DNA of 35,891 bases, from the NCBI RefSeq assembly GCF_001672775.1, contig NZ_LZKJ01000006.1, positions 1 through 35,891 on the forward strand, in the 5' to 3' direction. This document shows, piece after piece, positions 18,612 to 27,584 of this stretch. Origin of the DNA: Mycobacterium kyorinense (GTDB lineage: Bacteria; Actinomycetota; Actinomycetes; Mycobacteriales; Mycobacteriaceae). The number at the start of each line of letters is the position of its first letter. The first letter of the stretch is position 1. A program made the translations under genes and the position numbers. The notes beneath the pieces were generated by a model. That model had not been told where the DNA came from. It was given only the letters and a program-made list of their open reading frames with translations, and ran no database searches.

Positions 18612-18640
18612 GTTGCTTCGACTGCGGAAAAGTTGAATGT

Positions 18641-20485
18641 TCAGAGCTCAACGGGCACATGCTTTTCGGCGCATGCGTCGATCACGGCCCTGGTCACGTC
18701 CTCGGCGCGTAACGTCTCGAGGTCGTCGACAGTCACCGATCTGCTGGCAGCACGGTGCTGGGCGGCTACGCGCGAATCACGCAGCCGCTCAGCGCGTTCG
18801 ATCACGTTACGGGCAAAGCGTCCGTTCTGCATGACGTCGATACCGTGGTTGCCGTCCGGCGCCAGAAAGTCCCGCAACCTCTGGCACCCGCCGGTCAGTG
18901 CCTCGCGCGCAGCAGGGTCCAGGACGGTGGCCCGCGGCTGCCCGTAGCGCACCGCGATCTCGACCAGCTCGTCGGGGGAATACGACGCGAAGCGCAGCTT
19001 ACGGTTGAACCGTCCGGCCAAACCCGGGTTGACGGTCAGGAATTCGTCGACTTCTTTCTCGTAGCCGGCCCCGATGAAACAGAAATCGAACCGGTGCACC
19101 TCCAGCGCAACCAGCAACTGATTGACTGCTTCCATCCCGATCATGTCCGGCCAGCCATCGTGGTGGCGTTCCACCAGCGAATAGAACTCGTCCATGAACA
19201 GGATGCGGCCCAGCGAGCGGTTGATGAGCTCGTTGGTCTTTGGCCCTGACGATCCGACGTATTCGCCGCAGAAGTCCGCCCGTTTGACCTCGACGATTTC
19301 CGGGTGTCGCACAATGCCCAGACCCGCATAGATTTTGCCCAGCGCCGCTGCAGTTGTCGTTTTCCCGGTGCCGGGCGGCCCGACCAGCAAGACGTGGTTG
19401 GTCTGGCTGGCTACCGGCAGCCCGGCCGCCAACCGCAGGGCCCGGACTTCGATCTGATCCTCGAGCTCGGCCACCGCACGCTTCACTTCGGCCAGACCGA
19501 CCTGGTTGTTGAGCAGCGCACGGCCTTCAGCCAGCAGTTCGCGGCGCCGCTCTGTGCTTTCTTCTTCCCGACGCTGCTGGCCGGACCGCTCGGTGTTGAC
19601 GTCCCATTTGTCGGTGCGGGAATCGATCGTCTCCTCGTCGGTGACCGCCAGCTGTAGGCCCGGGTCGGCCAACGCCTGTTTGGCTGCCGCGGTCAGCGCA
19701 CCATTGATCGTCGCCCTGGACAACCAGATCTGCGCGTTGTCCTGCTCACCGAGCAAGCGGTGGGCCATTCCGCGCACATAGGCGAGATCAGCTGCAATCA
19801 GCGGAAATTCGCTGGGGTCGATCGCGACGGTGTCGTTATGGGCGCGGCCATGCTCGCTCGGCTCAGTGGGCCCGGGACGCAGCTCAACTCGGTCGGTCCA
19901 ATCCAGCGCAACCAGCGGCTGCCCGAGATGGGCCGCGGCATGGGCGGCCAGCGTCGTGGTCGCGGCGCTGACCGCCGACATGATGCTGGCCTGCGGCGGC
20001 AGGATAGTGGCCGCAACCGATATCACGTCAGGCCAGCGCTGGGTCGCGAACATCAGGTAGGCGCGGATGTGCTGCTGCCATTGGTGATTTTCCCAGGTGT
20101 CCAGCAGAGCCGAATCATCGAGCAGCGCCGCGGCGTTCTGGTACTCGCCGTCGTCGATGAACGTGCTGGCCAACGCCAGTGCCGCGTGTGACGCCTCGGT
20201 CACCACGATGGCCAGATACGGACCCGCCTTAACCGGCGCAGACAACGGCACACCGAGCCGATTGGTTTCCCGGTGCAGTCGCGCGCCGCAGGCGTATAGC
20301 TTCTGCAGCGTCCACAACTCGTCGTCGCCGGTGGCGATTCGGCCCAGCCAGGCGTCGGCCATCGACGGATCGATCTCGGTTGCCTCCCGGAACCGCACCT
20401 GCGCGGCGGCGACATCTGAATCGAATACCGCCATCGCCTGATCAAACCGCTTGCGCGCGGCCACGATCGACGTGCTGGCGGCCAT
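18641..20485 (-). CDS. eccA2: ESX-2 type VII secretion AAA+ ATPase EccA2
   Basis: This is a 614-residue cytosolic CbxX/CfqX-type AAA+ ATPase. Residues about 1-280 form TPR-like helical repeats, followed by a charged linker (RSGQQRREEESTERRREL). The AAA+ domain has Walker A GPPGTGKTT (369-377), Walker B ILFMDE (428-433) and the sensor/arginine-finger region NPGLAGRFNRKLRF. EccA proteins are thought to help release substrates from their EspG chaperones or otherwise prepare them for secretion. It is the last gene of the minus-strand ESX-2 run, starting 3 bases after the eccE2 stop. The ESX-2 assignment rests on gene order; EccA1, EccA3 and EccA5 would be alternatives by sequence alone. Confidence 0.93.
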   Translation of the reverse strand: MAASTSIVAARKRFDQAMAVFDSDVAAAQVRFREATEIDPSMADAWLGRIATGDDELWTLQKLYACGARLHRETNRLGVPLSAPVKAGPYLAIVVTEASHAALALASTFIDDGEYQNAAALLDDSALLDTWENHQWQQHIRAYLMFATQRWPDVISVAATILPPQASIMSAVSAATTTLAAHAAAHLGQPLVALDWTDRVELRPGPTEPSEHGRAHNDTVAIDPSEFPLIAADLAYVRGMAHRLLGEQDNAQIWLSRATINGALTAAAKQALADPGLQLAVTDEETIDSRTDKWDVNTERSGQQRREEESTERRRELLAEGRALLNNQVGLAEVKRAVAELEDQIEVRALRLAAGLPVASQTNHVLLVGPPGTGKTTTAAALGKIYAGLGIVRHPEIVEVKRADFCGEYVGSSGPKTNELINRSLGRILFMDEFYSLVERHHDGWPDMIGMEAVNQLLVALEVHRFDFCFIGAGYEKEVDEFLTVNPGLAGRFNRKLRFASYSPDELVEIAVRYGQPRATVLDPAAREALTGGCQRLRDFLAPDGNHGIDVMQNGRFARNVIERAERLRDSRVAAQHRAASRSVTVDDLETLRAEDVTRAVIDACAEKHVPVEL

Positions 20486-20488
20486 CGG

Positions 20489-22015
20489 CTATCCCACGAG
20501 TCCGGCCGCGCCGAGCATGGCGTGCTCACAGTAGACATAGCGGTTCTCCGCGCGGAACAACTCGACCGCGACGGTGTGCACCTGCCCGGCGGCGTGCACC
20601 TCCAGCATCGCCGGACCGGTTTGCATGATCAGCACATCGGCGGATCCTCGGCAGGGCTCACCGGGTTCGCCGACGAAGACCAGCGTGTTCGGCCGAGGCG
20701 CCGGCGCAATGGTGCCGTCGACGACGCTGACCGTGGTGCCGGTGGCGGGTCTTGGCTGGTCAGTTACCGCAATATCGGGCGTGCGAATGCTGGCCCACCG
20801 CTGCGCGTTCCGAGTATGGACGGTGATGCGCTCACCGGCTGCGGCCATCCGAACCACAATCCGTTTCGCCACCTCGTCGTCGGCGCCGATATGCACTCGG
20901 CTGAATTCGCCGGGGTCGTCGAGCGGCAGTGCGAACCGGTTGCCGGCGGCGTCCTTGCCGAGGAGCACACCAGACGGCCCGATCGGCACCGCGAGCTCGC
21001 CGGCCAGTACACCACGGCGCATGCCGCCGATCGCCGGCATCGGACCGCAGAGATTCGCGGCGACGCTGTGTAACTGTTCGCCCGGCAGCGTCTGCAACAA
21101 CACACTCGGCGGTGCCGCCGGCGGCTGGGTGCTGCAGATTGTGATGGCGGCGGCGGCAGTGCCGTCGTTGAACAGCGTGACGTTTTGGATGATGGCGTCA
21201 GCGCGCACCGTCCATCCCTGCGCCAACTTGTCGGTGGTGATGTCGCGGGGAAGATAGCCGTAGGTCGTCATCGAACCGGTATCGCTGCGCACCGAGTTCC
21301 AGCGCTGTGCACCGGCGTCCAACGCCGACCGGCCCAGCCGTCGCTCCAACTCGAGAATGTCAGTCGCGGTCGCCACCCTGGCGCGAATCCCCCGCTGGCG
21401 CAAAGCGCTACCGATTCGCTGCGCGGCCGCCAGTGTCGCGGTGCCGATCGAGGCGCGCCATTGCAACACCTCGGCATTATCGGTGCCCGAAACCCGCACA
21501 ATGACCCAGGTCTCCCGCCGTCCAGCGTAGGGCACGGCACCGATCAGAGTGTCGTAGACGCGCGGATAGTCGCCGGCGCTGCGGCGCCTCGAACCCCAGC
21601 TGACCACACTTAGCGAATCGATCGTCAGGCCCAGACTTTGACGCATCAACGGCTCCAGGGCGGTGATGTCGAGGATGTTCGCGGTGTGCGTCGACGCCGA
21701 ACCGGTGAACACTGTCGGCGTGTGCGCGGTGCCGAGCAGTTGTACCGCCGCGACCGCAGCGCCGCCCTGGTAGCGGACACCGCCCCCGGCGCCGTCGTTG
21801 ACCACTGTCACGGGCTCGGTCCAGGCCACTGGCCGGCCGCGCCGCAACCACAACGCCAGCCACGACCACAGCGGTCGACGTCTCCACGGGATCACGGCCG
21901 CAACTATTCCGGTCGCCAAACCTGCTGCGCCACCGAGGTATCCACCGAACGACCAGCCGACGACGGCGGCGAGCAGCATGCCGGTGACGGTCGCCTGTCT
22001 GCAGGTGGCGTTCAT
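20489..22015 (-). CDS. eccE2: ESX-2 membrane component EccE2
   Basis: This is a 508-residue protein. Two N-terminal transmembrane segments lie at about 12-45 (MLLAAVVGWSFGGYLGGAAGL, GIVAAVIPW), followed by a basic WRRRPLWSWLALWLRRGR turn. A large soluble domain of about 440 residues follows. EccE is a peripheral subunit of the type VII inner membrane complex and stabilises the MycP/EccBCDE assembly. The sequence is diverged, as usual in this family; the call rests on topology, length (about 537 in M. tuberculosis EccE2) and position between mycP2 and eccA2. The start ATG (22013-22015) overlaps the mycP2 stop in an ATGA, so translation is coupled. The longer open frame upstream to 22483 overlaps mycP2 and is rejected. 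Confidence 0.88.
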   Translation of the reverse strand: MNATCRQATVTGMLLAAVVGWSFGGYLGGAAGLATGIVAAVIPWRRRPLWSWLALWLRRGRPVAWTEPVTVVNDGAGGGVRYQGGAAVAAVQLLGTAHTPTVFTGSASTHTANILDITALEPLMRQSLGLTIDSLSVVSWGSRRRSAGDYPRVYDTLIGAVPYAGRRETWVIVRVSGTDNAEVLQWRASIGTATLAAAQRIGSALRQRGIRARVATATDILELERRLGRSALDAGAQRWNSVRSDTGSMTTYGYLPRDITTDKLAQGWTVRADAIIQNVTLFNDGTAAAAITICSTQPPAAPPSVLLQTLPGEQLHSVAANLCGPMPAIGGMRRGVLAGELAVPIGPSGVLLGKDAAGNRFALPLDDPGEFSRVHIGADDEVAKRIVVRMAAAGERITVHTRNAQRWASIRTPDIAVTDQPRPATGTTVSVVDGTIAPAPRPNTLVFVGEPGEPCRGSADVLIMQTGPAMLEVHAAGQVHTVAVELFRAENRYVYCEHAMLGAAGLVG

Positions 22016-23517
22016 CGCGCTCGCCGGACACGGCCGACGATTGACCCGACCAAGACTGCAGCGGCGACTGCCCCGGCGAAGACCAATGCCATAGTGCGCG
22101 CCCGGTAATCCGGTGCCGGCGGTGGCGCGGCCGGCAACACCATCCGGCTCCGCGTAGCCGGTGGAATACGTTCTCCCGGAGGGATATCGAAGGTTAACGC
22201 CGCCACTGGGTCCACCACGCCGTGACCTACCTGATTGTCGACCCCGCGTGGCGGGTTGTGGGTGGTTTGCAGGATTCGGTTGATGATCTGGTGGGCGGAG
22301 AGCTCCGGATACTTTGCCCGCACCAGCGCCGCGACGCCGCTGACATAGGCGGCCGAGAAACTTGTTCCCCAGAACGGCATGGTCTGCTCTCCCGGGCGGA
22401 CCGGAGGATAGCCGTTGACCGCAGCGCCGGTTTGCGGAGAGAGCCCCATGATCCCGATACCCGGTGCCGCCGCCGCGACCCACGGCCCGGCAAGGCTTTT
22501 GCTGATGGCGACGCCGGTGTTGTCGACTGCGCCCACCGACAGGACGTAGTCGGCGAACCAGGACGGTGAGGACACCGTCTTGACTTGATGCCAGTCGCGG
22601 GGGTCGGAAGGATCCAGGGGATCAAAGACCGGGTTCTGGGCGCACGAATCTTCCCCCTCGTTGCCGGCGGCGGCGACGATCACCGCGTCTTTCACGGTGG
22701 CGGCGTACCACACAGCGGCGCCGACCGAACTCTGGTCCAGCGGGTCGGCCGCCGACACGCACGACGCCACACTGACGTTGATCACCTTGGCGCCCATATC
22801 GGCCGCGTGGACGATAGCTTTCGCCAGAGTGGCGACGGTGCCGGCCTTCTGGTGCCTCTCGGCGTCGCCCAGTCGCGGATTGATCGGCTCGTAGGCCCGC
22901 GATGACTGGCGGATGGAGATCACCACCGCGTGCGGGGCAACTCCAACCACGCCGTCGGTGGCGTCTGGCGGCGGCGCTGGCGCGTCGGGGTCTTCATCGG
23001 GTTGATCAGCTATCGGCGGTGTGCCCGCATTGACGGGCGGCGGACCGGTCGGTGCCGGAAAAGCCGGGGCGGCCGGCATTGGGGCGGGCATCGGAATGCC
23101 CTGGGGTGCAGCGGCAATCACCGACGCGACGATGGTGCCGTGGGCGTCGCAGTCGGTCAATCCGTCGCCGGCCATGACGTAATCACCGCCAGCGACGACG
23201 GGCAATCGGCCGGTGGGATTGATCCCCGTGTCGATCACGGCCACCGGTACCCCATGGCCAGTCGAGTACTGCCAGGCCGCGCTGACGTTGAGCATAGTGA
23301 ATCCGGGCACGATGGCGGTCACATCCGGTTCTGCGACCGTCGTCGTGCGTGCGCAGACATTGCTCTGACGCATCGGCTCCTCCGGCTCCGGCCTGGCATC
23401 CGCGGGTACCCGGGCGGGGTCGACGCTCGGCGGCGGGATAGCTTGGGCCAGCGGCCCGCTGGCCGACAGTCCAACGAGAACCGCGATAGCGGTCACGCAG
23501 ATGCTCGCAGACGTCAT
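22012..23517 (-). CDS. mycP2: ESX-2 mycosin, subtilisin-like serine protease MycP2
   Basis: This is a 501-residue membrane-anchored mycosin. A signal peptide (about 1-26, AIAVLVGLSASGPLAQA) precedes a Pro-rich N-terminal extension. The catalytic triad is D96 in VAVIDTGI, H126 in DAHGTIVASVIA and S386 in GTSFSAAYVSGVAAL, with the oxyanion Asn in AAAGNEG (N286). A proline-rich loop of about 50 residues after the His motif (APMPAAPAFPAPTGPPPV) is characteristic of mycosins. The C-terminus has a transmembrane segment (ALVFAGAVAAAVLVGSIVG) and a basic tail. MycP stabilises the membrane complex and cleaves certain ESX substrates. ATG at 23515-23517 overlaps the eccD2 stop (ATGA). Confidence 0.94.
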   Translation of the reverse strand: MTSASICVTAIAVLVGLSASGPLAQAIPPPSVDPARVPADARPEPEEPMRQSNVCARTTTVAEPDVTAIVPGFTMLNVSAAWQYSTGHGVPVAVIDTGINPTGRLPVVAGGDYVMAGDGLTDCDAHGTIVASVIAAAPQGIPMPAPMPAAPAFPAPTGPPPVNAGTPPIADQPDEDPDAPAPPPDATDGVVGVAPHAVVISIRQSSRAYEPINPRLGDAERHQKAGTVATLAKAIVHAADMGAKVINVSVASCVSAADPLDQSSVGAAVWYAATVKDAVIVAAAGNEGEDSCAQNPVFDPLDPSDPRDWHQVKTVSSPSWFADYVLSVGAVDNTGVAISKSLAGPWVAAAAPGIGIMGLSPQTGAAVNGYPPVRPGEQTMPFWGTSFSAAYVSGVAALVRAKYPELSAHQIINRILQTTHNPPRGVDNQVGHGVVDPVAALTFDIPPGERIPPATRSRMVLPAAPPPAPDYRARTMALVFAGAVAAAVLVGSIVGRVRRAR

Positions 23518-24989
23518 CGCATGCGCACCCAGCTGAACAAGCCGCCGATCCACGCGGCTAACGGCAGGGCGGCGGCAATCGCCGCCAATTCGAGCCACTC
23601 GGCGAGCATGCGCACCAGCGGCGTGAATTTGGTGATCGGCACCAGCAGGGCGGTGGCCAGCCCGGTGCCGCCGAACCCGGCCAGGACGACCGCGGCCCAG
23701 AGCACTGGTTGGACCGATGCGGACGGCTGGTGCAGCACGCATTTCGCGACGCCTGCGCATGCCGCCGCGGCGGCCCCGCACACCAGGGCCACGGCTTGCC
23801 GTCTGTCAGTGAATGCCCGTCCGCGGCTGATGAATATCAGCACGAACAACCCGGCCAACGTGGCCGCCGCTGGGCTACGGCGTTGTCCCGGCATCAGGGT
23901 GACCCAAGCCCCGGCAGGCAGTGCCAGCGCGGCGCCCACACAGATGCCGGTGAGCACGCCGTTGGCGCGTACCGCAGCCGCGGCGATCTGCTTACCGCGG
24001 GGCGTGGTATCCGGGTTCACCTCATCTTCGGCGTCGACGGGAGACACCGTGTCCACCGGCAGGCCGTCACGTCGACGAAACAGGTCACGGCCGGTGACCG
24101 ACCCGAAGTGTGGCGGCCGAATTCGGGCGGCCCACAGCGCAATCGTCGGGGCCGCGGTCAACACCACCAGTAACGCGACCAGGGTGCACATGCCCAGCCA
24201 CTGCGCCGGAAACGGACGCCACATTCTGGCGGCGGCCAAACCCCCTGCCACACCGCACAGCGTGACGATGGCCGCCGTCGCGGCAATACGACGTCGCGTT
24301 GACGCGGTCACCGCCCAACTCAGCACGGCGACAGCGAGGGCAGCGATGAATACGTGGGCGGAACCCAGCCGTCCTGGCGCGGCGCCGGCAGCGCCTCCGG
24401 CCAGCAGCGGCACTGCGATCCAGCTGAATCCGTCGAGCAGGTCGCCGCGATGCGGCCACCGCAGCCAGACCGCTGTCAGCCCCACACCGGCCAGCACGCC
24501 GAGTGCTCCGGTGACGATGGTGGGCGTCAGCGAGTCGGTGCGGGCGCGGGCCCGCAGCGCCAGCGCGAACGCCGTCGCGGCGGCCATCGCCAGGATGGCC
24601 AGTGCGGTGTGCACCGCGGTGTCGGCCGTGACGGGTTCGAACAGCTTCTTCCCGATCCGCGCCAAACCGGTCGACAATGACTCGTATTGAGGCTCAAAGG
24701 ATTCGCCGTGCGTGGCCGGGGCCAGCACCAGCGTGGCACCGTCTTCGATACCGAGTTCATCGAAGGTCTTGCTGATATCCAGCCGCACCCCGTTGACCTT
24801 GTGCAGCTCATAGCCCACCCCGGCCGTCAGCTCGGGTAACCCACGACGTTTGAGCTCGTCGCCGAGCAACTCGACAATGTCATCGATGAAGACTTCGATA
24901 GGCACCGACGCCGGGTAGATTTGCGAGATCAGGTGCTTGCCGCAGACCACTGCCACAGCGCAGCGCGCCGGAAGCGAGACACTGGCCAT
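23514..24989 (-). CDS. eccD2: ESX-2 integral membrane protein EccD2
   Basis: This is a 491-residue protein. Residues about 1-100 are a ubiquitin-like cytosolic domain (CAVAVVCGKHLISQIYPASV, VGYELHKVNGVRLDISKTF, DGATLVLAP). About eleven hydrophobic segments follow (for example ALAILAMAAATAFALAL, ALGVLAGVGLTAVWL). A charged cytosolic loop lies near residue 330 (FRRRDGLPVDTVSP). EccD dimers surround the core of the type VII membrane complex. The ATG at 24987-24989 shares its A with the stop of the upstream MinD-like gene (TGATG), so translation is coupled. A TTG one codon earlier is possible. It overlaps mycP2 by 4 bases. Confidence 0.93.
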   Translation of the reverse strand: MASVSLPARCAVAVVCGKHLISQIYPASVPIEVFIDDIVELLGDELKRRGLPELTAGVGYELHKVNGVRLDISKTFDELGIEDGATLVLAPATHGESFEPQYESLSTGLARIGKKLFEPVTADTAVHTALAILAMAAATAFALALRARARTDSLTPTIVTGALGVLAGVGLTAVWLRWPHRGDLLDGFSWIAVPLLAGGAAGAAPGRLGSAHVFIAALAVAVLSWAVTASTRRRIAATAAIVTLCGVAGGLAAARMWRPFPAQWLGMCTLVALLVVLTAAPTIALWAARIRPPHFGSVTGRDLFRRRDGLPVDTVSPVDAEDEVNPDTTPRGKQIAAAAVRANGVLTGICVGAALALPAGAWVTLMPGQRRSPAAATLAGLFVLIFISRGRAFTDRRQAVALVCGAAAAACAGVAKCVLHQPSASVQPVLWAAVVLAGFGGTGLATALLVPITKFTPLVRMLAEWLELAAIAAALPLAAWIGGLFSWVRMR

Positions 24990-25957
24990 CAATGCGCCCG
25001 GTCTGCTTCGGGAATGTACTTATCCGCAAGTGCGGCGGCGATTTCGTAGAGGCGCAGCCGTGTCTTCTTCTTCAGCTCATGCTGCGTGTCGATGATGCCG
25101 CCTTCCGCGAGATGCGGGTCGTATGGCATGAATTCAACGTTGGCGCCGGCCTGCGTGAATCGCTCGGTAAGGTAGCGCTCCGCCTGCGAATCATATTTGT
25201 TACGACTGTCGTTGAGGATGATCACACTGCGGGATACCAGCTCGTGGTAACCCATCGACCGCAACAGGTCAATCGACCGTGACACCGGAAGCGAGGTATC
25301 CACCGTCAGGCCGGATACGAACGCAAGCGTGTCGCAGGCATCGAAGACGGCCTTCATCACCGGATGCTCGAGATCGTCGGAAGTGTCGATCACGATGACG
25401 TTGTGGGTGCGTCGCAGCCGCGACAGCACGCCGGTGAACATCGACGGGGCCAACGGCCGCGGTTGGCCGGACCCGCGGTTTCCGGCCAGGACATCCAATC
25501 CGATGCTGTTCTGCCCGAGGTGCTCGCGAATGTCGGCATAGCCCTGGACGTCCGTGTCATTCAGGACGTCGGCGTAATCGCCGGGCGGTGCTTCATCGAT
25601 CCGGCCGGCCAATGTCCCGAAACCGGGCGCGGCGTCGACGGCGACCACGTTCTCGGGACGGCACTCGCGAAACACTGCGCCGATGCAGGCGGTCATGGTG
25701 GTCTTGCCGACGCCCCCTTTGCCCGACACAACGCCGATCACGTACTGCTTACGGATGTGGCGCCGGATCCGGGCCTGCAAATCGCGGTGATGGCGTTCAG
25801 CCGCCGATTCGCCCAGGTTCACGGCATGAAACGACGCACTGTAGAAGAACTTTCGCCATCCCGCTGCAGGTGGGATCTTCCGCGGTGCGACCATGTCAGA
25901 AATCCGTAGTCTGCCCGAGACCAAATCATGGTCCTCGCAACGGTTTTCCTCATCCAA
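24989..25957 (-). CDS. MinD/ParA-like ATPase of the ESX-2 locus (Rv3888c-like)
   Basis: This is a 322-residue P-loop ATPase. After a short N-terminus comes WRKFFYSASFHAVNLGESAAE, closely matching the same segment of the protein at 17428-18570. Walker A is SGKGGVGKTTM (79-88), followed by VVAVDAAPGFGTLAGRID and the Walker B-like VIVIDTSDD. The C-terminal part contains SVIILNDSRNKYD and VEFMPYDPHLAEGGIID. The TTG start at 25955-25957 overlaps the espG2 stop by 8 bases. It has no clear ribosome binding site and depends on coupling; an in-frame ATG at 25892-25894 is a weaker option. It occupies the position of the MinD-like gene in ESX-2. A regulatory or spatial role for the ATPase is inferred, not shown. 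Confidence 0.85.
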   Translation of the reverse strand: MDEENRCEDHDLVSGRLRISDMVAPRKIPPAAGWRKFFYSASFHAVNLGESAAERHHRDLQARIRRHIRKQYVIGVVSGKGGVGKTTMTACIGAVFRECRPENVVAVDAAPGFGTLAGRIDEAPPGDYADVLNDTDVQGYADIREHLGQNSIGLDVLAGNRGSGQPRPLAPSMFTGVLSRLRRTHNVIVIDTSDDLEHPVMKAVFDACDTLAFVSGLTVDTSLPVSRSIDLLRSMGYHELVSRSVIILNDSRNKYDSQAERYLTERFTQAGANVEFMPYDPHLAEGGIIDTQHELKKKTRLRLYEIAAALADKYIPEADRAH

Positions 25958-26777
25958 CTTGTCGATGGGAATACCACCCTTCGTGCGTCGGCAGCCCTTG
26001 CACCATCGCCTTTACCGCTGACCCGATGGCAGGCGTCGTCCCCGGCGCGACGATCAGCCAGCTCTTGCCCGCAGCAACGACATGCTCGGCCAGCAGCCGG
26101 CCTTCCGGGGTGTCGATGATCGTCACGGCGCTGTCGTCGATGCGCGAGCGGGTGAGCCGACCGGTATCCGTGTGGATCGCGACGATGGAGACCTGAGCCG
26201 ATCGCTTCGAGTCGCCCGCCCACTTCAGAATCTGCTGCTGGTCGGCGTCGAGGTGTTGGGCGGCCAAAAACCGCCACAGCGCGTCCTGATTGGGCGCTTC
26301 GGCACGCATAACCGCGGCGTCGACGGTGACCGGTCGCAGCGGCGCCGCCGGCCGGCACCCGCACAGTCGCTCGATTTGAGCACTGATCAGCGCCTCGCCC
26401 GTGTCTGCCGCGCTGGTGGTTCCAGCGCCGTGTATCCGGATGCTGCTGGCCGAGCGTTCCATGACCACCCACCATTGGCCGCATCTGGCGAGTAGAACCC
26501 GCGCCGATTCAACGTCGTGCGGTGATCGGAGTTGCATGAGCAGTGCCATGTCGCGCCGGGACAGCACTGTTAGCCATTCGACGACCGTGTTGTCCACTGC
26601 ACCCGACTCGTCGATGACGCCGTGCGCCCGCAGTTCGTCGGCAATCGGATGTGCCAGCGCCAGTTGTCTGGGTTCGACGCTGGGTAGGTGCGGCCGCAGT
26701 CCCAATTCAGGTGCGATGACTTCCACACCGGTGAGCACTTGAAGCACCCACAGCCCATCTAGCGTGGTCGTTAACAC
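25950..26777 (-). CDS. espG2: ESX-2 PE/PPE-specific chaperone EspG2
   Basis: This is a 275-residue cytosolic protein of the EspG family. EspG proteins bind the tip of a cognate PPE protein in the PE-PPE heterodimer and keep it soluble for secretion. Family features seen are the N-terminal LDGLWVLQVLTGVEVIAPELG, the EWLTVLSRRDMALLMQL helix, WWVVMERSASSIRIHGAG and the C-terminal helical part. The start is GTG at 26775-26777 with GGGGGACAG just upstream. It lies 29 bases after the esxC stop and overlaps the MinD-like gene by 8 bases. Its presumed clients are the PE and PPE proteins encoded upstream in the same run. Confidence 0.9.
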   Translation of the reverse strand: MLTTTLDGLWVLQVLTGVEVIAPELGLRPHLPSVEPRQLALAHPIADELRAHGVIDESGAVDNTVVEWLTVLSRRDMALLMQLRSPHDVESARVLLARCGQWWVVMERSASSIRIHGAGTTSAADTGEALISAQIERLCGCRPAAPLRPVTVDAAVMRAEAPNQDALWRFLAAQHLDADQQQILKWAGDSKRSAQVSIVAIHTDTGRLTRSRIDDSAVTIIDTPEGRLLAEHVVAAGKSWLIVAPGTTPAIGSAVKAMVQGLPTHEGWYSHRQVG

Positions 26778-26806
26778 CTGTCCCCCAACCTAATCGGGCA
26801 GTCAAG

Positions 26807-27097
26807 CTAGATGAATGCCTGGCTGATGGCCTGGTCGGTTGCCTGGGCGCTCTCCGCCGTGTTGTTGACGACGTGTCCGTGTTGGCTGACAGTTTGGATC
26901 AGGCCTTCCAGGCCATGCAGCATCTGTTGCTGGGCGTCAAAGAACGCAGTGGCTCCGGTGCCCTGGAAGAAGTCGGCCAATGCCTGAGTGCGGTGCTGAA
27001 TGTCGTCGTGGATTTCCATCAGCTGCGCAGCCCGCGAGGCGACGTCGGCGGCAAATCCGGTGACTGCCCCGTAGTTGTACGTGATTTGGTCTGTCAT
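26807..27097 (-). CDS. esxC: ESX-2 WXG100-like protein EsxC
   Basis: This is a 96-residue helical hairpin protein. It begins TDQITYNYGAVTGFAADVAS and has HGLEGLIQTVSQHGH in the second helix, very like M. tuberculosis EsxC. The turn reads FFQGTGATAFFDAQ: the Trp of WXG is absent, as I recall for EsxC itself. EsxC and EsxD form the secreted substrate pair of ESX-2. The ATG (27095-27097) is preceded by AAAGGACAGGAT. It starts 24 bases after the esxD stop. No YxxxD/E secretion signal is seen, so export would depend on its partner. Confidence 0.92.
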   Translation of the reverse strand: MTDQITYNYGAVTGFAADVASRAAQLMEIHDDIQHRTQALADFFQGTGATAFFDAQQQMLHGLEGLIQTVSQHGHVVNNTAESAQATDQAISQAFI

Positions 27098-27121
27098 ATC
27101 CTGTCCTTTGCTTGGCTTCTG

Positions 27122-27439
27122 CTAGCTCGCCGCACCGAACAAGCCGGTAAATCCATGGGATGCATCGGCTTCGTGGTTTTCCATCAGCGCCGCCGCGCGG
27201 CCGAGTCCATGAGCCAACCGTTGGCCGCCCGTCACCGTCTGCTGAAGGTCGTGGTTGATCTGCCCGGCGGTGGCCAGTGACGTGCTACCCGCCTGGCCGT
27301 GCCACGTGGCCACGCTGATGACATTTTCGTGACTGCTCAGGTAGTCGTTGGCTACAGCGGTCGCATACTGCAGGGCCGATTCGACAGCCTGCTGGGTAGT
27401 TCGCAGCAATTCCGGTGTCACAACGGTCGCGTTTGGCAT
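27122..27439 (-). CDS. esxD: ESX-2 WXG100 protein EsxD
   Basis: This is a 105-residue WXG100-family protein, starting MPNATVVTPELLRTTQQAVE. The WXG motif is present as WHG in SVATWHGQAGSTSLATA. The end reads AAALMENHEADASHGFTGLF, like M. tuberculosis EsxD (about 107 residues). It should pair with EsxC. The ATG at 27437-27439 follows AAGGAG with 6-base spacing, a strong ribosome binding site; open frame extends further upstream but has no comparable site. It lies 164 bases after the PPE stop, a gap that may hold its own promoter and a palindrome at 27585-27599. Confidence 0.92.
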   Translation of the reverse strand: MPNATVVTPELLRTTQQAVESALQYATAVANDYLSSHENVISVATWHGQAGSTSLATAGQINHDLQQTVTGGQRLAHGLGRAAALMENHEADASHGFTGLFGAAS

Positions 27440-27584
27440 GCCTGCTCCTTGATTTCCGGTCCCCGAGCGGGGGTTTGGATAGCAGTGTAGGCGGGGCTCG
27501 CAGGTTGTCACTTCACTCGGGAGCAAACTTTATGGCGCGGCGTAATGTCTACGCGACAACAGCATTAGCAACAGCTAGCAAACC

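Noticed and set aside
22016..22483. Upstream extension of the eccE2 frame
   Set aside because: It overlaps the C-terminal part of mycP2 and has no membrane segment; the ATGA-overlapping ATG at 22015 fits the family.
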